A DNA stretch of 64,000 bases from Liquorilactobacillus hordei DSM 19519 (GCF_019443985.1 NZ_CP049303.1:1-64000), one strand, 5' to 3'; shown: positions 53,612 through 63,639, numbered from the stretch's first letter. A program made the numbers and translations. The notes: a model not told the origin generated them from the letters alone.

Positions 53612-55654
53612 CTAATCATTTTTTTTAGAATTAGACATATTATAATAAATTTTTCTTTGTACTAAATATTGATCTTTTTCTCTTATAATAAATAGTGGTG
53701 AACTTTCTTCGACAACATTACTAAATTCAAGACCATACCATAAAATTGGAGAAGCTGTAATTCTTTGAAGATAAAGTCTCCCACTAATCAAATGCCGATC
53801 AAGATAGCTAATTTGATTGTTTAACATTAGGTCAGAAGGCTGTTCATTAATAATAACGAATTTAAAATCCCCGACTTTACGATTTTTTTGGGTAGAGTAT
53901 TTAGGAACTTGCGGTTCTAGGATTCCTTGATTAACTAGGTGATCAACAATTTGATGAAGATAAACACTTATTGTTTGCGCTTTTCTAAAGCCTAAAAACA
54001 TCTGAACGTTCACTATATTTTTTGTTTCCGCCATATCAATCGTGTAATTACTCTCATAAGGATTACTAGTTTCATTAACAGTTACAAACCAGTAAACTTT
54101 AGCTCTCTTAGGCTCTTGATCCAAGATTGAATACATCGTACTTCTTTTGATTTCATAATTATCTTTTATTTTTGTCATATAAACCAAATTAGTTGTAAAG
54201 AATGGAACAGTTTCATCTTTACTTAACTTTTGAAGTTGCTCACGATAATCTAAAAGAGAAACATACTCACTTTCATGTTCATAATGTTCACGTCGCTTAT
54301 TTCCAAAATACCAGATCCACATTATATACGAAATAGCTGCCATAATTATTAATGTAACGTATCCACCATGAATTACTTTGACAAGACTGGCAATAAAAAA
54401 TATTATTTCGATAGTACCAAAAAATAGTGAAACTACACTTGCAATACCTTGACTTAATTTGTCTTTCAAGAATTGATATAACAAGATAGTTGTCATTAAC
54501 ATTGTAATTGTAATGGCTAGTCCGTATGCAGCTTCCATTTTTTGTGATTGTCCAAAATGCCAAACAATTCCTAGGGTCACTATACATAATAACCAGTTGA
54601 CACTTGAAATATAAATTTGATTTTTTATATTACTTGGATGTCTTACTATTAGTCTAGGTAAGAATTTAAGCCCAATTGCTTCATTAACCAAAGTATATGA
54701 TCCTGTAATCAGTGCTTGCGAAGCAATAATTGCAGCAAATGTTGCAATTACAATACCAAACAGTCGCCACTGTCCAGGAAGTATCTCATAAAAGGGATTA
54801 ATATTTGACAGGTTTCGGTATGCAGTATCATTGGCATGAATAATCATCCATGACCCCTGACCTAAATAATTTAAAAACAATGATAGATAAACTACTGGCC
54901 ACGTAGCATAGATATTCTTTTTCCCAACATGCCCCATATCAGAATATAGGGCTTCTGCACCAGTAGTTGCCAAAAAAATACTACCCAGAATAAAAATGCC
55001 CACCTTATTTGCAGGACTAAACAAAATTTTTATTGCATAATAAGGAGATAAAGCCTTTAAAATTAGTGGATATTGCAATAAATTAATAACACCCCAAATA
55101 GCTAAAAAGACAAACCATAATGCCATTATAGGACCAAACAGTTTCCCAATTATTCCAGTCCCAAAGCGCTGAATTACGAAAAGTCCTATTAAAACAAGGG
55201 ATGTAATAATTAAAACATCATATTGGTTATTACTGAACAAAATTGGCCCAATTCGTTGATTCTTTAAGCCCTCAATAGCAGAAGTTACGGTTACTGCCGG
55301 TGTCAGAGTTCCATCAGCCAAGATTGCGGCTCCGCCAATTAACGCAGGATAAATCAACCATTTTGCTTTTTTTCTAACTAATGCATAAAGTGAAAATATT
55401 CCACCCTCATGATTATTGTCAGCTTTCATTGCAACAATAATGTACTTAAAAGTTGTTACAATCATTAATGTCCAAAAGATTAGTGAAACTGAACCAATCA
55501 CGTAATCTGGTGAAATATTCTTCATTTTTCCAGCATCACTTATTAATGCATTCATTACATATAATGGTGAGGTCCCAATATCTCCGTACACGATTCCTAA
55601 AGTCACTAGCATTCCCATAAATGAAGCTTTTTCAAGTTGTTTATTCATCCCCAA
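53612..55654 (-). CDS. kup: KUP-family potassium uptake protein
   Basis: 680 aa with 12 helices in the first 460 residues. The start [27 protein letters not shown] and [40 protein letters not shown] are diagnostic. The C-terminal cytosolic domain ([24 protein letters not shown]) is present. It imports potassium with protons. On the minus strand a promoter-like TTACAT ... TAGAAT lies about 70 bp upstream, in the 55655-55932 gap. Confidence 0.94.
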   Translation of the reverse strand: MGMNKQLEKASFMGMLVTLGIVYGDIGTSPLYVMNALISDAGKMKNISPDYVIGSVSLIFWTLMIVTTFKYIIVAMKADNNHEGGIFSLYALVRKKAKWLIYPALIGGAAILADGTLTPAVTVTSAIEGLKNQRIGPILFSNNQYDVLIITSLVLIGLFVIQRFGTGIIGKLFGPIMALWFVFLAIWGVINLLQYPLILKALSPYYAIKILFSPANKVGIFILGSIFLATTGAEALYSDMGHVGKKNIYATWPVVYLSLFLNYLGQGSWMIIHANDTAYRNLSNINPFYEILPGQWRLFGIVIATFAAIIASQALITGSYTLVNEAIGLKFLPRLIVRHPSNIKNQIYISSVNWLLCIVTLGIVWHFGQSQKMEAAYGLAITITMLMTTILLYQFLKDKLSQGIASVVSLFFGTIEIIFFIASLVKVIHGGYVTLIIMAAISYIMWIWYFGNKRREHYEHESEYVSLLDYREQLQKLSKDETVPFFTTNLVYMTKIKDNYEIKRSTMYSILDQEPKRAKVYWFVTVNETSNPYESNYTIDMAETKNIVNVQMFLGFRKAQTISVYLHQIVDHLVNQGILEPQVPKYSTQKNRKVGDFKFVIINEQPSDLMLNNQISYLDRHLISGRLYLQRITASPILWYGLEFSNVVEESSPLFIIREKDQYLVQRKIYYNMSNSKKND

Positions 55655-55803
55655 CCTCCTCTAGCATAGAAACTTAATGTGCAATATAATGTTCTAGGCT
55701 AGCCACCATTCTAGCATAAAATTCCACACAATGTAATGTGTTTAAAACGATAATAATCACTGCTATAATTTCAATATTCTTCACTATTTCATATGGGAAA
55801 ATA

Positions 55804-55850
55804 AAAGGCAGGTCCGAAAAATCAAAACACGATTTTTTGGACCTACCTTT
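55804..55850 (-). terminator. Terminator of the mntH-usp operon
   Basis: AAAGGCAGGTCCGAAAAATC, short loop, GATTTTTTGGACCTACCTTT; 83 bp after the usp stop. Confidence 0.75.
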
Positions 55851-55932
55851 CTTGCAATGTTTATGCACCTTCGATATTCTCTCTAACACATTAAACATAG
55901 AAGTTGTGCAAAAGTTAAAATATCATTTATTT

Positions 55933-56361
55933 CTATCTTACAACCAAAACTGATATTGGGGCATTCCTAGCCATGTATGCTGCTTGGCTACCAAAACGTC
56001 CCTTAATACCCTTCTTTGATTCTGAACCAATTATCAATAGATCGGGATTTGCCTTAGGAATAACCTTCTTCACGATTGACTCGCCTGCGTCGCCTTCTGC
56101 GATAATCGTTCTAACATTCTTAACACCCTTAGCAAGTGCCTTATCACGATATTCCAGAATATGTTCTTCCAACTCTGATCTCTCACCATGAATAAAATCT
56201 TTATCCATTGCTTGGAAAACACTTAACTCATCACTTTCGAGAACCGACGTAATTATGAGCTCTGCGTCTTCTGCAACAGCTCTTTCAATTGCATAATCAA
56301 AAGCCAGTAAGGCATCAGCAGAGTCATCAACACCAACCAATATTCTTTCTACTTTTTTCAT
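55933..56361 (-). CDS. Universal stress protein, UspA family
   Basis: 142 aa. Start VERILVGVDDSADALLAFDYAIERA and the C-terminal ATP-binding turn IGSESKKGIKGRFGSQAAYMARNAPISVLVVR are typical. ATP-binding members of this family act in stress survival. It follows mntH by 38 bp on the same strand and shares its terminator, so it is probably co-transcribed. Confidence 0.92.
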   Translation of the reverse strand: MKKVERILVGVDDSADALLAFDYAIERAVAEDAELIITSVLESDELSVFQAMDKDFIHGERSELEEHILEYRDKALAKGVKNVRTIIAEGDAGESIVKKVIPKANPDLLIIGSESKKGIKGRFGSQAAYMARNAPISVLVVR

Positions 56362-56399
56362 TTCTATTCCTACCTTTCACAGCAACCATCAAACAATTT

Positions 56400-57974
56400 T
56401 TATACTTCTTCAAGTTCTCTTTTAGCAGCAAAGGCTTTGTTTCCCTTGTAAAGATCAAAAATTGTCCATGCTAGCAATGCTAATATTCCAGCAATTATTG
56501 CATACGCGATATAACTTGCAATTACTAATTCAGTTGCGGAAGCATTGTCTCCAAAGAAATTTTTTATTTGATCAGGTAATCCAATAATATTAAGAACCGT
56601 CAACCCTAACACCGAAATCCATCCCAGTGTCTTAATCAAAAATGTATTCTTAAATTTTTCACCCATTTCAGCATTACTATTCGTCAACATTAATAGCGGT
56701 AACATTGAGAAAGGTAAGGCAAAGGCCAAGAAAACCTGTGAATTATTCATTAATGTATTCAAAGCTTCATGTTCAGCAATTTCGCTTTTACCGCTTGTCA
56801 AAACAACACAAATCAGAACAGGAATAACAGAAATTAAACGTGTAACCAATCTACGTAACCATAGTGGCATTCTTAAATGAACGAAACCTTCCATGATAAC
56901 TTGTCCAGTCAATGTCCCTGTAATAGTTGAATTCTGACCTGAAGCCAATAAAGCAACTGCAAACAAAATTGATAAAATTCCTGATCGAGCCACCTCAGCC
57001 AATAACCCATTACTTAGAGTGGATGTATCTGAAAGTGCTTGAAAAAGCCCAAAGAAGGAAGGATCCTTCACAGCACCTGTCTTAAAAACGGCAACACCCA
57101 TGATAAGAAGAAGTGAATTAACAACAAAAGCAAGTGACAATTGGATGTTTGAATCCCATGCAGAGAATTTAACAGCTTGCGCAATTTCTTCTTTATTATC
57201 GTGATCAATCTTTCTTGTTTGGGAAACAGCTGAATGTAGATACAAATTATGTGGCATAACAGTTGCACCAATAATTCCAAGAGCACCTGTTAAAGGTGTC
57301 TGCCCACCAATACTAGGAGAATTAGAAAAAGTTTTAATTGATGGTACAAAACCTTTCAATATATCGCCCCATGATGGATTTGAAAGTACTACCTGATAAA
57401 CAAAAACAAATAAAATAACAAAAATCAAACATACAACAATTGCTTCAATCTTTCTAAAACCAATCTTAGTTAAAAGCAATAATAATAAGACATCAAAAAC
57501 AGTGATAAACACGGCTATAACTAACGGTATATGGAATAAGAGATACAACGCAATCGCAGCACCGATAACCTCAGCTATATCAGTTGCCATAATAGCCAAT
57601 TCTGTTAAAATCCATAAAACAATCCCTAACGACTTACTCGTACGTACACGAATTGCCTGTGCCAAATCCATCTGGCTCACAATTCCAAGTTTGGCAGCCA
57701 TGTACTGCAGTAACATCGCGATCAAACTTGAGATTAAGATAACGGAAATTAGTAAATATTGAAAATTTTGTCCACCAGTAATAGATGTCGACCAGTTACC
57801 TGGATCCATATACCCAACAGCAACCAGTGCTCCAGGACCAGAATATGCAAATAGTGTTCGAATGAATCCCTTACCTTTTGGTACTTCAACAGTACCATTT
57901 ATTTCTTCGAGTGAAGGACCATTAGCATATTCAACTAATTTATGCTTCTTCTCTTGAGTGTTATCATTGCTCAA
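56400..57974 (-). CDS. mntH: NRAMP-family Mn2+/H+ symporter
   Basis: 524 aa starting at the TTG at 57974, eight bases after AAAGGTGG; a GTG four codons earlier overlaps the SD itself. The N-terminal tail is long and polar. Helix 1 carries the metal-binding DPGNW (VAVGYMDPGNWSTSITGG) and helix 6 the MPHNLYLHS motif, both needed for divalent metal transport. Imports Mn2+ and possibly Fe2+. An MntR-like operator overlaps its promoter. Confidence 0.94.
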   Translation of the reverse strand: MSNDNTQEKKHKLVEYANGPSLEEINGTVEVPKGKGFIRTLFAYSGPGALVAVGYMDPGNWSTSITGGQNFQYLLISVILISSLIAMLLQYMAAKLGIVSQMDLAQAIRVRTSKSLGIVLWILTELAIMATDIAEVIGAAIALYLLFHIPLVIAVFITVFDVLLLLLLTKIGFRKIEAIVVCLIFVILFVFVYQVVLSNPSWGDILKGFVPSIKTFSNSPSIGGQTPLTGALGIIGATVMPHNLYLHSAVSQTRKIDHDNKEEIAQAVKFSAWDSNIQLSLAFVVNSLLLIMGVAVFKTGAVKDPSFFGLFQALSDTSTLSNGLLAEVARSGILSILFAVALLASGQNSTITGTLTGQVIMEGFVHLRMPLWLRRLVTRLISVIPVLICVVLTSGKSEIAEHEALNTLMNNSQVFLAFALPFSMLPLLMLTNSNAEMGEKFKNTFLIKTLGWISVLGLTVLNIIGLPDQIKNFFGDNASATELVIASYIAYAIIAGILALLAWTIFDLYKGNKAFAAKRELEEV

Positions 57975-58016
57975 AATTTTTACCACCTTTCAGATATTAA
58001 AGTAGAACCAGAATGT

Positions 58017-58047
58017 ATTATACACCTCAGTTCACCTAATTTGAACT
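58017..58047 (-). promoter_or_regulatory. mntH promoter with MntR-like palindrome
   Basis: Minus strand TTCAAA, 17-nt spacer, TATAAT (58022-58017). The spacer contains TTAGGTGAACTGA, related to DtxR-type MntR sites (TTAGGT...ACCTAA). A palindrome AGTTCA-N7-TGAACT spans 58029-58047. Placement between -35 and -10 suits repression by manganese. Confidence 0.5.
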
Positions 58048-58137
58048 TTTTTTTAGGCTACCCATAAAAAATATTTTATTATAATGACTTTTTCCATTGA
58101 TATTCGCTTAAAACTAACTTTTAAAAGCCTTAAAAAA

Positions 58138-58187
58138 AGTTCTGCAAATTAGTTGGTGAATTTCTTCGTAAGCCAATTTACAGAACT
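58138..58187 (-). terminator. Hairpin downstream of the AcuI-like gene; gap 57987-58289
   Basis: AGTTCTG...AATT..TTGG pairs with CCAATTTACAGAACT. On the minus strand it lies about 100 bp after the stop at 58290 and is followed by a T-rich run. Imperfect stem. Confidence 0.5.
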
Positions 58188-58289
58188 AATAAATAAATCT
58201 ACACTTTCCACAGGTACTACCGAGTGAACAACATTTTTTGCAAGAACCTAGTAGTTAATTAATAACCCCCAATTCTATTTACTTAATTT

Positions 58290-59294
58290 TTAACATTTTT
58301 TAATGTCAGGTATACTAATGATAATTCTACCTTTATTTCTCACTTTCCCCCAGTTTTTAACTGCATATTCAACTTCGTCCAATGAAAGTTTTCCTACTGA
58401 AAAAGTTCCAGCAATATTCCAATCGGTCAATAATTGTTGCCACATGTTCTTTTTTTCTTCAAGCGTGATATTTACCGAATCGATTCCAATTAGTCGGATT
58501 CCCCTTAAAATAAAAGGAAGTATACTAATATTTAGATAATTACCAGCAATATTGCCACATGTTGTAACCACACCTCTATAACTAATCCATGGTAGTAAAT
58601 TCTCCAACACTACACCACCGACACAATCCATTACATAATCAAATTTTTGATGAGTCATCGCTTTTTTTGTTTCAAGTTCTTTTCGCACATATATATGCTC
58701 GAATTTGTTGCTATAACTATCTCGTTGTTCTTTATTCCTAACAAGCACCGAAATATTTTCCATTTTCAATTTCTTCAAAATGGCCACAACTATGCTCCCT
58801 ACACCCCCAGTAATGCCTGTAACAAGTATTTCGGAGTCTTTCTTTGCCCCTGCCAAAATGATTTCATTTACCGAAAGAGCAGCTGTCAAACCTGCTGTTC
58901 CAAGCGACATCACATATTCTAATAATGTATCTTGCTCTAGCTTTATTAACCATTTTGCAGGTACTCTTGCATATTCAGCTAATCCCCCAGTATGAGAAAC
59001 ACCAACATCGTAACCCGTACATAATACTTTATCTCCTACTTTGAATTGCTGATTACTGGTTTCAACAACTACACCGCAAAAATCCACTCCTGGAATCATA
59101 GGATATCTTCTAATTACGCCTGCATTACTTTGAAAGGCCAAAACATCCTTATAATTTAATGAAGAGTATGCAATTTTTACGATTACATCACCTTCAGACA
59201 GATCATCAAAGGAAATTCTTTTTAATTCTGATTGCACCTCCTGTGTATCAGCATTCTTACTAACGACTATTGCGCTAAATAATTCATTTTTCAT
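58290..59294 (-). CDS. YhdH/AcuI-type NADPH reductase (zinc-less MDR)
   Basis: 334 aa. Medium-chain fold without zinc ligands: SSLNYKDVLAFQSNAGVIRRYPMIPGVDFCGVV is the YhdH/YhfP signature, and VTGITGGVGSIVVAILKKLKM the nucleotide turn. AcuI-type enzymes reduce acryloyl-CoA or other activated enones. A 40-residue loop reads KFDYVMDCVGGVVLENLLPWISYRGVVTTCGN. SD GGGGG. The UDG-family gene lies 37 bp upstream on the same strand, so they may share a transcript. Confidence 0.88.
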   Translation of the reverse strand: MKNELFSAIVVSKNADTQEVQSELKRISFDDLSEGDVIVKIAYSSLNYKDVLAFQSNAGVIRRYPMIPGVDFCGVVVETSNQQFKVGDKVLCTGYDVGVSHTGGLAEYARVPAKWLIKLEQDTLLEYVMSLGTAGLTAALSVNEIILAGAKKDSEILVTGITGGVGSIVVAILKKLKMENISVLVRNKEQRDSYSNKFEHIYVRKELETKKAMTHQKFDYVMDCVGGVVLENLLPWISYRGVVTTCGNIAGNYLNISILPFILRGIRLIGIDSVNITLEEKKNMWQQLLTDWNIAGTFSVGKLSLDEVEYAVKNWGKVRNKGRIIISIPDIKKC

Positions 59295-59331
59295 TATTCA
59301 ACCCCCTTTTGTAATAATTTCTGTTTGCTAC

Positions 59332-59898
59332 TTAAATTATTTTTCTAATCTGTTCTTGTAATCTTGGAATTACATCGGTTAAGAACCAAGCATTTTTCTT
59401 GAGCCAAATATTGTTACGGGGTGACGGATGTACAATGGGAAAATATTCAGGTAAGTACGTCGCAAAGTTTTGCACTGTACTTGTTATCGTTGTTTTAGGT
59501 GTTAAGTCTAAATAATATCGTTGAGCATAGGCCCCTATCAAAACTGTGAGTTGAATATTTGGCATTTGTGCCAATAATTTTGGATGCCATTTTTCTGCAA
59601 TTCCCTTTCTTGGTGGCTTATCACCAGACTTGGCTTTTCCAGGAAAATAAAAGTCCATTGGAATAACTGCAATCTTCCCTGAGTCATAAAATGTTCCTTT
59701 ATCTACCCCTAACCACTCACGGAGTCGGTCACCAGAAGCATCATTCCACATAATACCTGAATCTTGGACCTTCTTTCCAGGTGCCTGACCAATAATTAAT
59801 ACCTTAGCTGATTTTGGTGCTGCGAAGATCGGATATAGACCTGCTGAAGTGTAATCCTTGTTCTGCTCGTCTTGAACAATATCATCATAAATACTCAT
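59332..59898 (-). CDS. Uracil-DNA glycosylase superfamily protein
   Basis: 188 aa. UDG-fold motifs VLIIGQAPGKKVQDSGIMWNDASGDRLREWLG (motif A region) and PIVHPSPRNNIWLKKN (late His in HPSPRN). This is the COG1573-like group often labelled uracil-DNA glycosylase family; true activity varies and some members remove other lesions. Start ATG at 59898 is preceded by a GAGCGGG-type SD. Confidence 0.85.
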   Translation of the reverse strand: MSIYDDIVQDEQNKDYTSAGLYPIFAAPKSAKVLIIGQAPGKKVQDSGIMWNDASGDRLREWLGVDKGTFYDSGKIAVIPMDFYFPGKAKSGDKPPRKGIAEKWHPKLLAQMPNIQLTVLIGAYAQRYYLDLTPKTTITSTVQNFATYLPEYFPIVHPSPRNNIWLKKNAWFLTDVIPRLQEQIRKII

Positions 59899-60227
59899 TT
59901 TATTTCCCGCTCTCTTAGAATCTATATATTTAATTATACAATAGTTTCCAAAATAACTTATAGAATAACCCCACCATTACAACTTTTTTTGATTGAAATT
60001 ATCGTATAAAAAATAGTGATATATCCATACTCTTTAATTCAAAACAATTTTTGTAACTTTTACCAAATATGATGAAACTTTAAAAATATAGTATAATATA
60101 ATGTGCTTTTGTCTTTCATTTCTGTTTAATGGAAAGTAAATATTACTTATAAGCTTAGATATGAAGCTGCTGATGAGTATCCAAAAGCGATTCAATATAA
60201 AATATATTTTTTAAGAAGCTGTTATCT

Positions 60228-60247
60228 AACTACTGCATATAGTAGTT
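60228..60247 (+). promoter_or_regulatory. Palindrome at the start of an MFS gene; gap 59899-60252
   Basis: AACTACT, GCATAT, AGTAGTT: a perfect 7-6-7 inverted repeat six bases before the ATG, where the SD should be. A TATAAT near 60093 and a hairpin CTTTCATT...AATGGAAAG near 60113-60137 precede it, giving a leader of about 150 nt. Nothing else is apparent in the 354-bp gap. Confidence 0.4.
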
Positions 60248-60252
60248 TAATT

Positions 60253-61584
60253 ATGGAAAAAGAAGATCAAAAAAAGTTTTACAAGCATGCACCATTTTCA
60301 AACGTCCATCTAAGAATTTATCTAGCAATTATCTTAGGTCAATTTACAAGTGGTTACACTATTCAAGTTAGTGGTGCAGCGATTTCTGCTGCACAGAAAT
60401 ATTTGCCGCTTTCTAGTCTGTGGATTGGTTTGATTGGTTCTGGAACGCTAATTGGGCTTGCAGGTAGTCTCTTTGTAGGAAAAATATCTGACAACATTGG
60501 TCGAAGACGATTGCTTTTGATTAATATGTATGTCTTGACTGGGATTTCATTATGTCAGTTCTTTACTTCAAATCTCTGGTTAACATTTATCTTCAGAGTA
60601 ATTGTCGGTTTAATGATTGCCATTGATTATACTGTTGGAAATACTTTGCTTATTGAATGGCTACCCTTTAAAGAAAGTGGAAAAATGCAAAGTCGCTTAG
60701 TAATTTATTGGACGTTAGGCTTCATTTTAGCTTATTTTTCTAGCTCTTTTATTCCCGATTTTGGAGCATTAACTTGGAAGATTATTATGGTTTCACCTGC
60801 TATTTTTCTGATAATCACTGCAATCTTCCGCTCATTCGCTAAATTACCATCATCACCTAGCTGGCTCGTTAATCAGGGTAAACCCAAAAAAGCACAAAAA
60901 GTCATTCAAAAGCATCTCGGAATTAAATGGGGAATCTCAAAAAAACAAAAACTGCATGCTGCTAAGGTTACTGAATCTTCTGCCAATTTCTCATGGACAA
61001 TTCTTTTTTCAAAGAAATACATTAAACATACTCTAGTTGGTGGTGTCTTTTATGCTTCCCAAGCATTTTCGTTTTTTGGAATAAGTATCTTCTTACCCAT
61101 CTTAATTTCTAAAATGGGCATATCTGATACCAATTTAGTAGGGTATTTATACAATGGTTGTATGCTTTTGGGTATTCTTTTAGGAATCAGAATTTTTGGT
61201 ACTATTAGCCGAAGAAAATTCCTTGTCGGTGATTTTCTGCTATCCGCAGCCTGCCTCCTAATATTATCTTTATGGAGTTCTATTCCTAAAGAATTGGCAC
61301 TATTTACTTTTTCTCTTTTCTCGCTCGCCTTATCAGCTGGTTTAGTAATGGACTACCCTTATACTTCTGAACTTTTTGATTCTCATATTCGTGGGACTGG
61401 AGTGGGAATGGTTGTAACGATAAGTAGGGTTGGCGCCGCCGCAGGAACTCTCTTACTTCCCGTTATTACCAATTCAGTGAGTGTTCAATTTTCAATGTTA
61501 CTTTGTGGCCTAATTCTCCTATTCTCAGGAATTTTTTGCCTTGTTTTTGCCCCAGAAACATCAATCAAGTACAAGAAAAGTTAA
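60253..61584 (+). CDS. MFS transporter, sugar/metabolite-porter type
   Basis: 443 aa with 12 helices. Motif A GKISDNIGRRRLLLINMYV after helix 2, and the helix 4-5 segment FRVIVGLMIAIDYTVGNTLLIEWLPFKESGKMQS, resemble the sugar-porter and metabolite:H+ groups. The central loop (PSSPSWLVNQGKPKKAQKVIQKHLG) is typical of sugar porters, where PESPRWL is common. Substrate not deducible. No SD is visible before the ATG; a palindrome takes its place. Confidence 0.85.
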   Translation: MEKEDQKKFYKHAPFSNVHLRIYLAIILGQFTSGYTIQVSGAAISAAQKYLPLSSLWIGLIGSGTLIGLAGSLFVGKISDNIGRRRLLLINMYVLTGISLCQFFTSNLWLTFIFRVIVGLMIAIDYTVGNTLLIEWLPFKESGKMQSRLVIYWTLGFILAYFSSSFIPDFGALTWKIIMVSPAIFLIITAIFRSFAKLPSSPSWLVNQGKPKKAQKVIQKHLGIKWGISKKQKLHAAKVTESSANFSWTILFSKKYIKHTLVGGVFYASQAFSFFGISIFLPILISKMGISDTNLVGYLYNGCMLLGILLGIRIFGTISRRKFLVGDFLLSAACLLILSLWSSIPKELALFTFSLFSLALSAGLVMDYPYTSELFDSHIRGTGVGMVVTISRVGAAAGTLLLPVITNSVSVQFSMLLCGLILLFSGIFCLVFAPETSIKYKKS

Positions 61585-61623
61585 GGCTATTGCCTTGAAA
61601 AATACATTTATTCGTAACAAATA

Positions 61624-61665
61624 GAGGCATTGAATCAAAAATTAACGTTTGACTCAATCCCCCTC
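61624..61665. terminator. Imperfect terminator hairpin of the dispersed repeat family
   Basis: GAGGCATTGAATCAAA, loop, TTTGACTCAATCCCCCTC. The left flank TTTATTCGTAACAAATA resembles that at 46816. It lies between converging genes. Confidence 0.55.
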
Positions 61666-61692
61666 AATAAAAATATTCTTCTCTTTGTCTTA

Positions 61693-62469
61693 TTAATAAT
61701 TTAGCTTCGCCCTGACTATTCGTTGAGGAATAAAAGAAAGTACAATAGCAACTATAATTAGCCAGCTTACGTCTCCTAGGCTTGGCAATGTTACATTACC
61801 TACTGCCATTTGTCGAATTAAATCTACTGCATGCGTTAATGGCGAAAACCAACCGATGTTTCGCAACCAAGGTGACACAGAGCTTAACGGGAAAAAAGTA
61901 TTTGAGAACATATACATTGGTTGAATAATCAGCATACTAAAGTAATTAAGGTAATCTCTTGTGGGCGCTAATAAAGTAAATGTTAATCCCAAAAATCCAA
62001 ATAGAGTACCTGTAATAAATAGAATAATTGGAATAAATATGACCAACCAGCTTTGTAAGATTCCCATAAATAGGGTCACTAATAAAAATAAAGTTCCAAA
62101 AATTGTACTTCGAACCCCCGCCCATAAAGCCTGACCTACAATAATTTCTTCTAGACTAATTGGTCCCGTACTCATCTCATAATATGTCTTGTCCAAATGC
62201 ATCTGAATATAGGCATTGGTTGTGCTTTCAGCATTAGAAGCATTCATACCAGTCGCTGCTATTAGTCCAAGTGAAACAAAATTTAAATATGGCATTCCTC
62301 CTACATGACTAACAAAATGTCCAATTCCTAGCCCCATTGCTACCAAATATAAAATTGGATCAAATAAATTGAAGAAAATTGAAACCTTAATTAACTTCTT
62401 AAAACTCATCCAATTACGTTGTATAACATGCCAAATACCATTAACTGAAAGTCTGTTCAATTTCTTCAC
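61693..62469 (-). CDS. ABC-2 type export permease (NodJ-like)
   Basis: 258 aa with six helices (start WHVIQRNWMSFKKLIKVSIFFNLFDPILYLVAMGLGIG). The ABC-2 core GTLFGFLGLTFTLLAPTRDYLNYFSMLIIQPMYMFSNTFFPLSSVSPWLRNIGWFSPLTHAVDLIRQMAVG matches NodJ/DRR-type permeases. The GTG at 62469 overlaps the ATPase gene by 29 bases; a TTG at 62460 is another possible start. Its ATPase partner is truncated, so the exporter is likely inactive unless another ATPase serves it. Confidence 0.85.
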   Translation of the reverse strand: MKKLNRLSVNGIWHVIQRNWMSFKKLIKVSIFFNLFDPILYLVAMGLGIGHFVSHVGGMPYLNFVSLGLIAATGMNASNAESTTNAYIQMHLDKTYYEMSTGPISLEEIIVGQALWAGVRSTIFGTLFLLVTLFMGILQSWLVIFIPIILFITGTLFGFLGLTFTLLAPTRDYLNYFSMLIIQPMYMFSNTFFPLSSVSPWLRNIGWFSPLTHAVDLIRQMAVGNVTLPSLGDVSWLIIVAIVLSFIPQRIVRAKLNY

Positions 62470-62860
62470 GCTCCTTCGTATATCCAGTTAGTCCAAGATA
62501 CATCTCTTCGATACTTTTATACCCCTGCTGTGCAGGTAGTAACCTTGTTTGTCCGCTAACAATTATTTCCCCATGATTAATAATCATTACATCATCAGCC
62601 AATCGTTCAATTTCTTCACCATAATGTGATGTAATTAGTATCGCAACCCCATTTTTCTTTAGTTGTTCTAATTTATTCCAAAAAACATATCTTGATTGAA
62701 TATCCAATCCTGTCGTTGGTTCATCCAGAATAATTAGTTCTGGATTGTTGACCAAGGCACGTGCTAGCACCAATCGTCTCCTCATTCCACCTGACAATTC
62801 ATGAATTTCCTTTTTTTTATAATTTGAGAGACCTACAAATTTTAGTAAGCTCTCTACTTA
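62441..62860 (-). pseudogene. ABC exporter ATPase, 5' half missing
   Basis: The remnant reads ESLLKFVGLSNYKKKEIHELSGGMRRRLVLARALVNNPELIILDEPTTGLD, with the ABC signature (LSGGM), Walker B (LIILDEP) and the H-loop (SHYGEEIERLADDVMIINHG). Walker A and the Q-loop, about the first 110 residues, are absent; the frame meets stops near 62865, and the promoter region of the next gene follows. NodI/DrrA-type ATPases are about 240-310 aa. A deletion probably removed the start of this gene together with its promoter. Confidence 0.8.
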
Positions 62861-62916
62861 TTTAGACGGGCATCGAAATATGGAATTAATAAATATATAT
62901 TTAAGGAGAATAAAAA

Positions 62917-63600
62917 ATGAACGAGTTTCCTGACATTACAATAATCGCTAAAGCTCTCTCTAGTTCATCAAAGATGAAGATTCTCGACGAGCTGATGGAT
63001 TATAAAGGTCACACAACAACCGAGCTTGCAAGAGCTAGTCAAATAACACCACAGACCGTAACTCATCATCTAAACGAATTTCTTAATAATAATTGGATTA
63101 GGATGGGAAAATCGGGCCGCTTTCATTATTTTTTTCTAACTAACACTGATGTTGCGCAATTGTTAGAACAGCTCAGTCCCATTTCACCACAAAAAAGAGC
63201 ACGCTCATTACAGCGCACTCTTGATCTTGAAAAGGATGAATTATTCCGTACTTGTTACGACCATATGGCTGGTCACATTGGGGTACTCATTACTCGATCT
63301 CTCATTGATAAAAAATACTTAGACTCAACATTTCACCCCACCAAATCTGGGGGAACATTCTTAAAAGAAACCCTTGATATTGATATCCAAAACTTACATC
63401 ATTTGAAGCGACAATTCACGACACGCTGTTTAGATTGGAGTGAAAGGCAACATCATGTAGGCGGTACACTTGGTCATGCACTATTTCTATCATTTGAGGA
63501 ACAGAAGTTTGTTGTACCACATAAAAATATAAAGCGTGCACTAGTTTTAACCCCGACTGGTGATAACTTTTTACAAAAAGAACTGGATATAAAGTTATAA
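62917..63600 (+). CDS. ArsR-type winged-helix regulator with C-terminal extension
   Basis: 227 aa, twice the size of simple ArsR proteins. The N-terminal HTH reads KALSSSSKMKILDELMDYKGHTTTELARASQITPQTVTHHLNEFLNNNWI (about 12-62). The C-terminal half has LFRTCYDHMAGHIGVLITRSLIDKKYL and CLDWSERQHHVGGTLGHALF, a block shared by a subgroup of ArsR-like regulators; its conserved Cys and His could bind a ligand or metal. SD AAGGAG. It is divergent from the broken ABC exporter, which it may once have controlled. Confidence 0.85.
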   Translation: MNEFPDITIIAKALSSSSKMKILDELMDYKGHTTTELARASQITPQTVTHHLNEFLNNNWIRMGKSGRFHYFFLTNTDVAQLLEQLSPISPQKRARSLQRTLDLEKDELFRTCYDHMAGHIGVLITRSLIDKKYLDSTFHPTKSGGTFLKETLDIDIQNLHHLKRQFTTRCLDWSERQHHVGGTLGHALFLSFEEQKFVVPHKNIKRALVLTPTGDNFLQKELDIKL

Positions 63601-63639
63601 ATAGTATAACTAGTTTTTGAAATTTTAAGCACTTTTTAT

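Noticed and set aside
60121..60252. In-frame codons upstream of the MFS gene (YKLRYEAADEYPKAIQYKIYFLR) as an N-terminal extension.
   Set aside because: No start codon with SD in that stretch and the residues do not resemble MFS N-termini; more likely leader.
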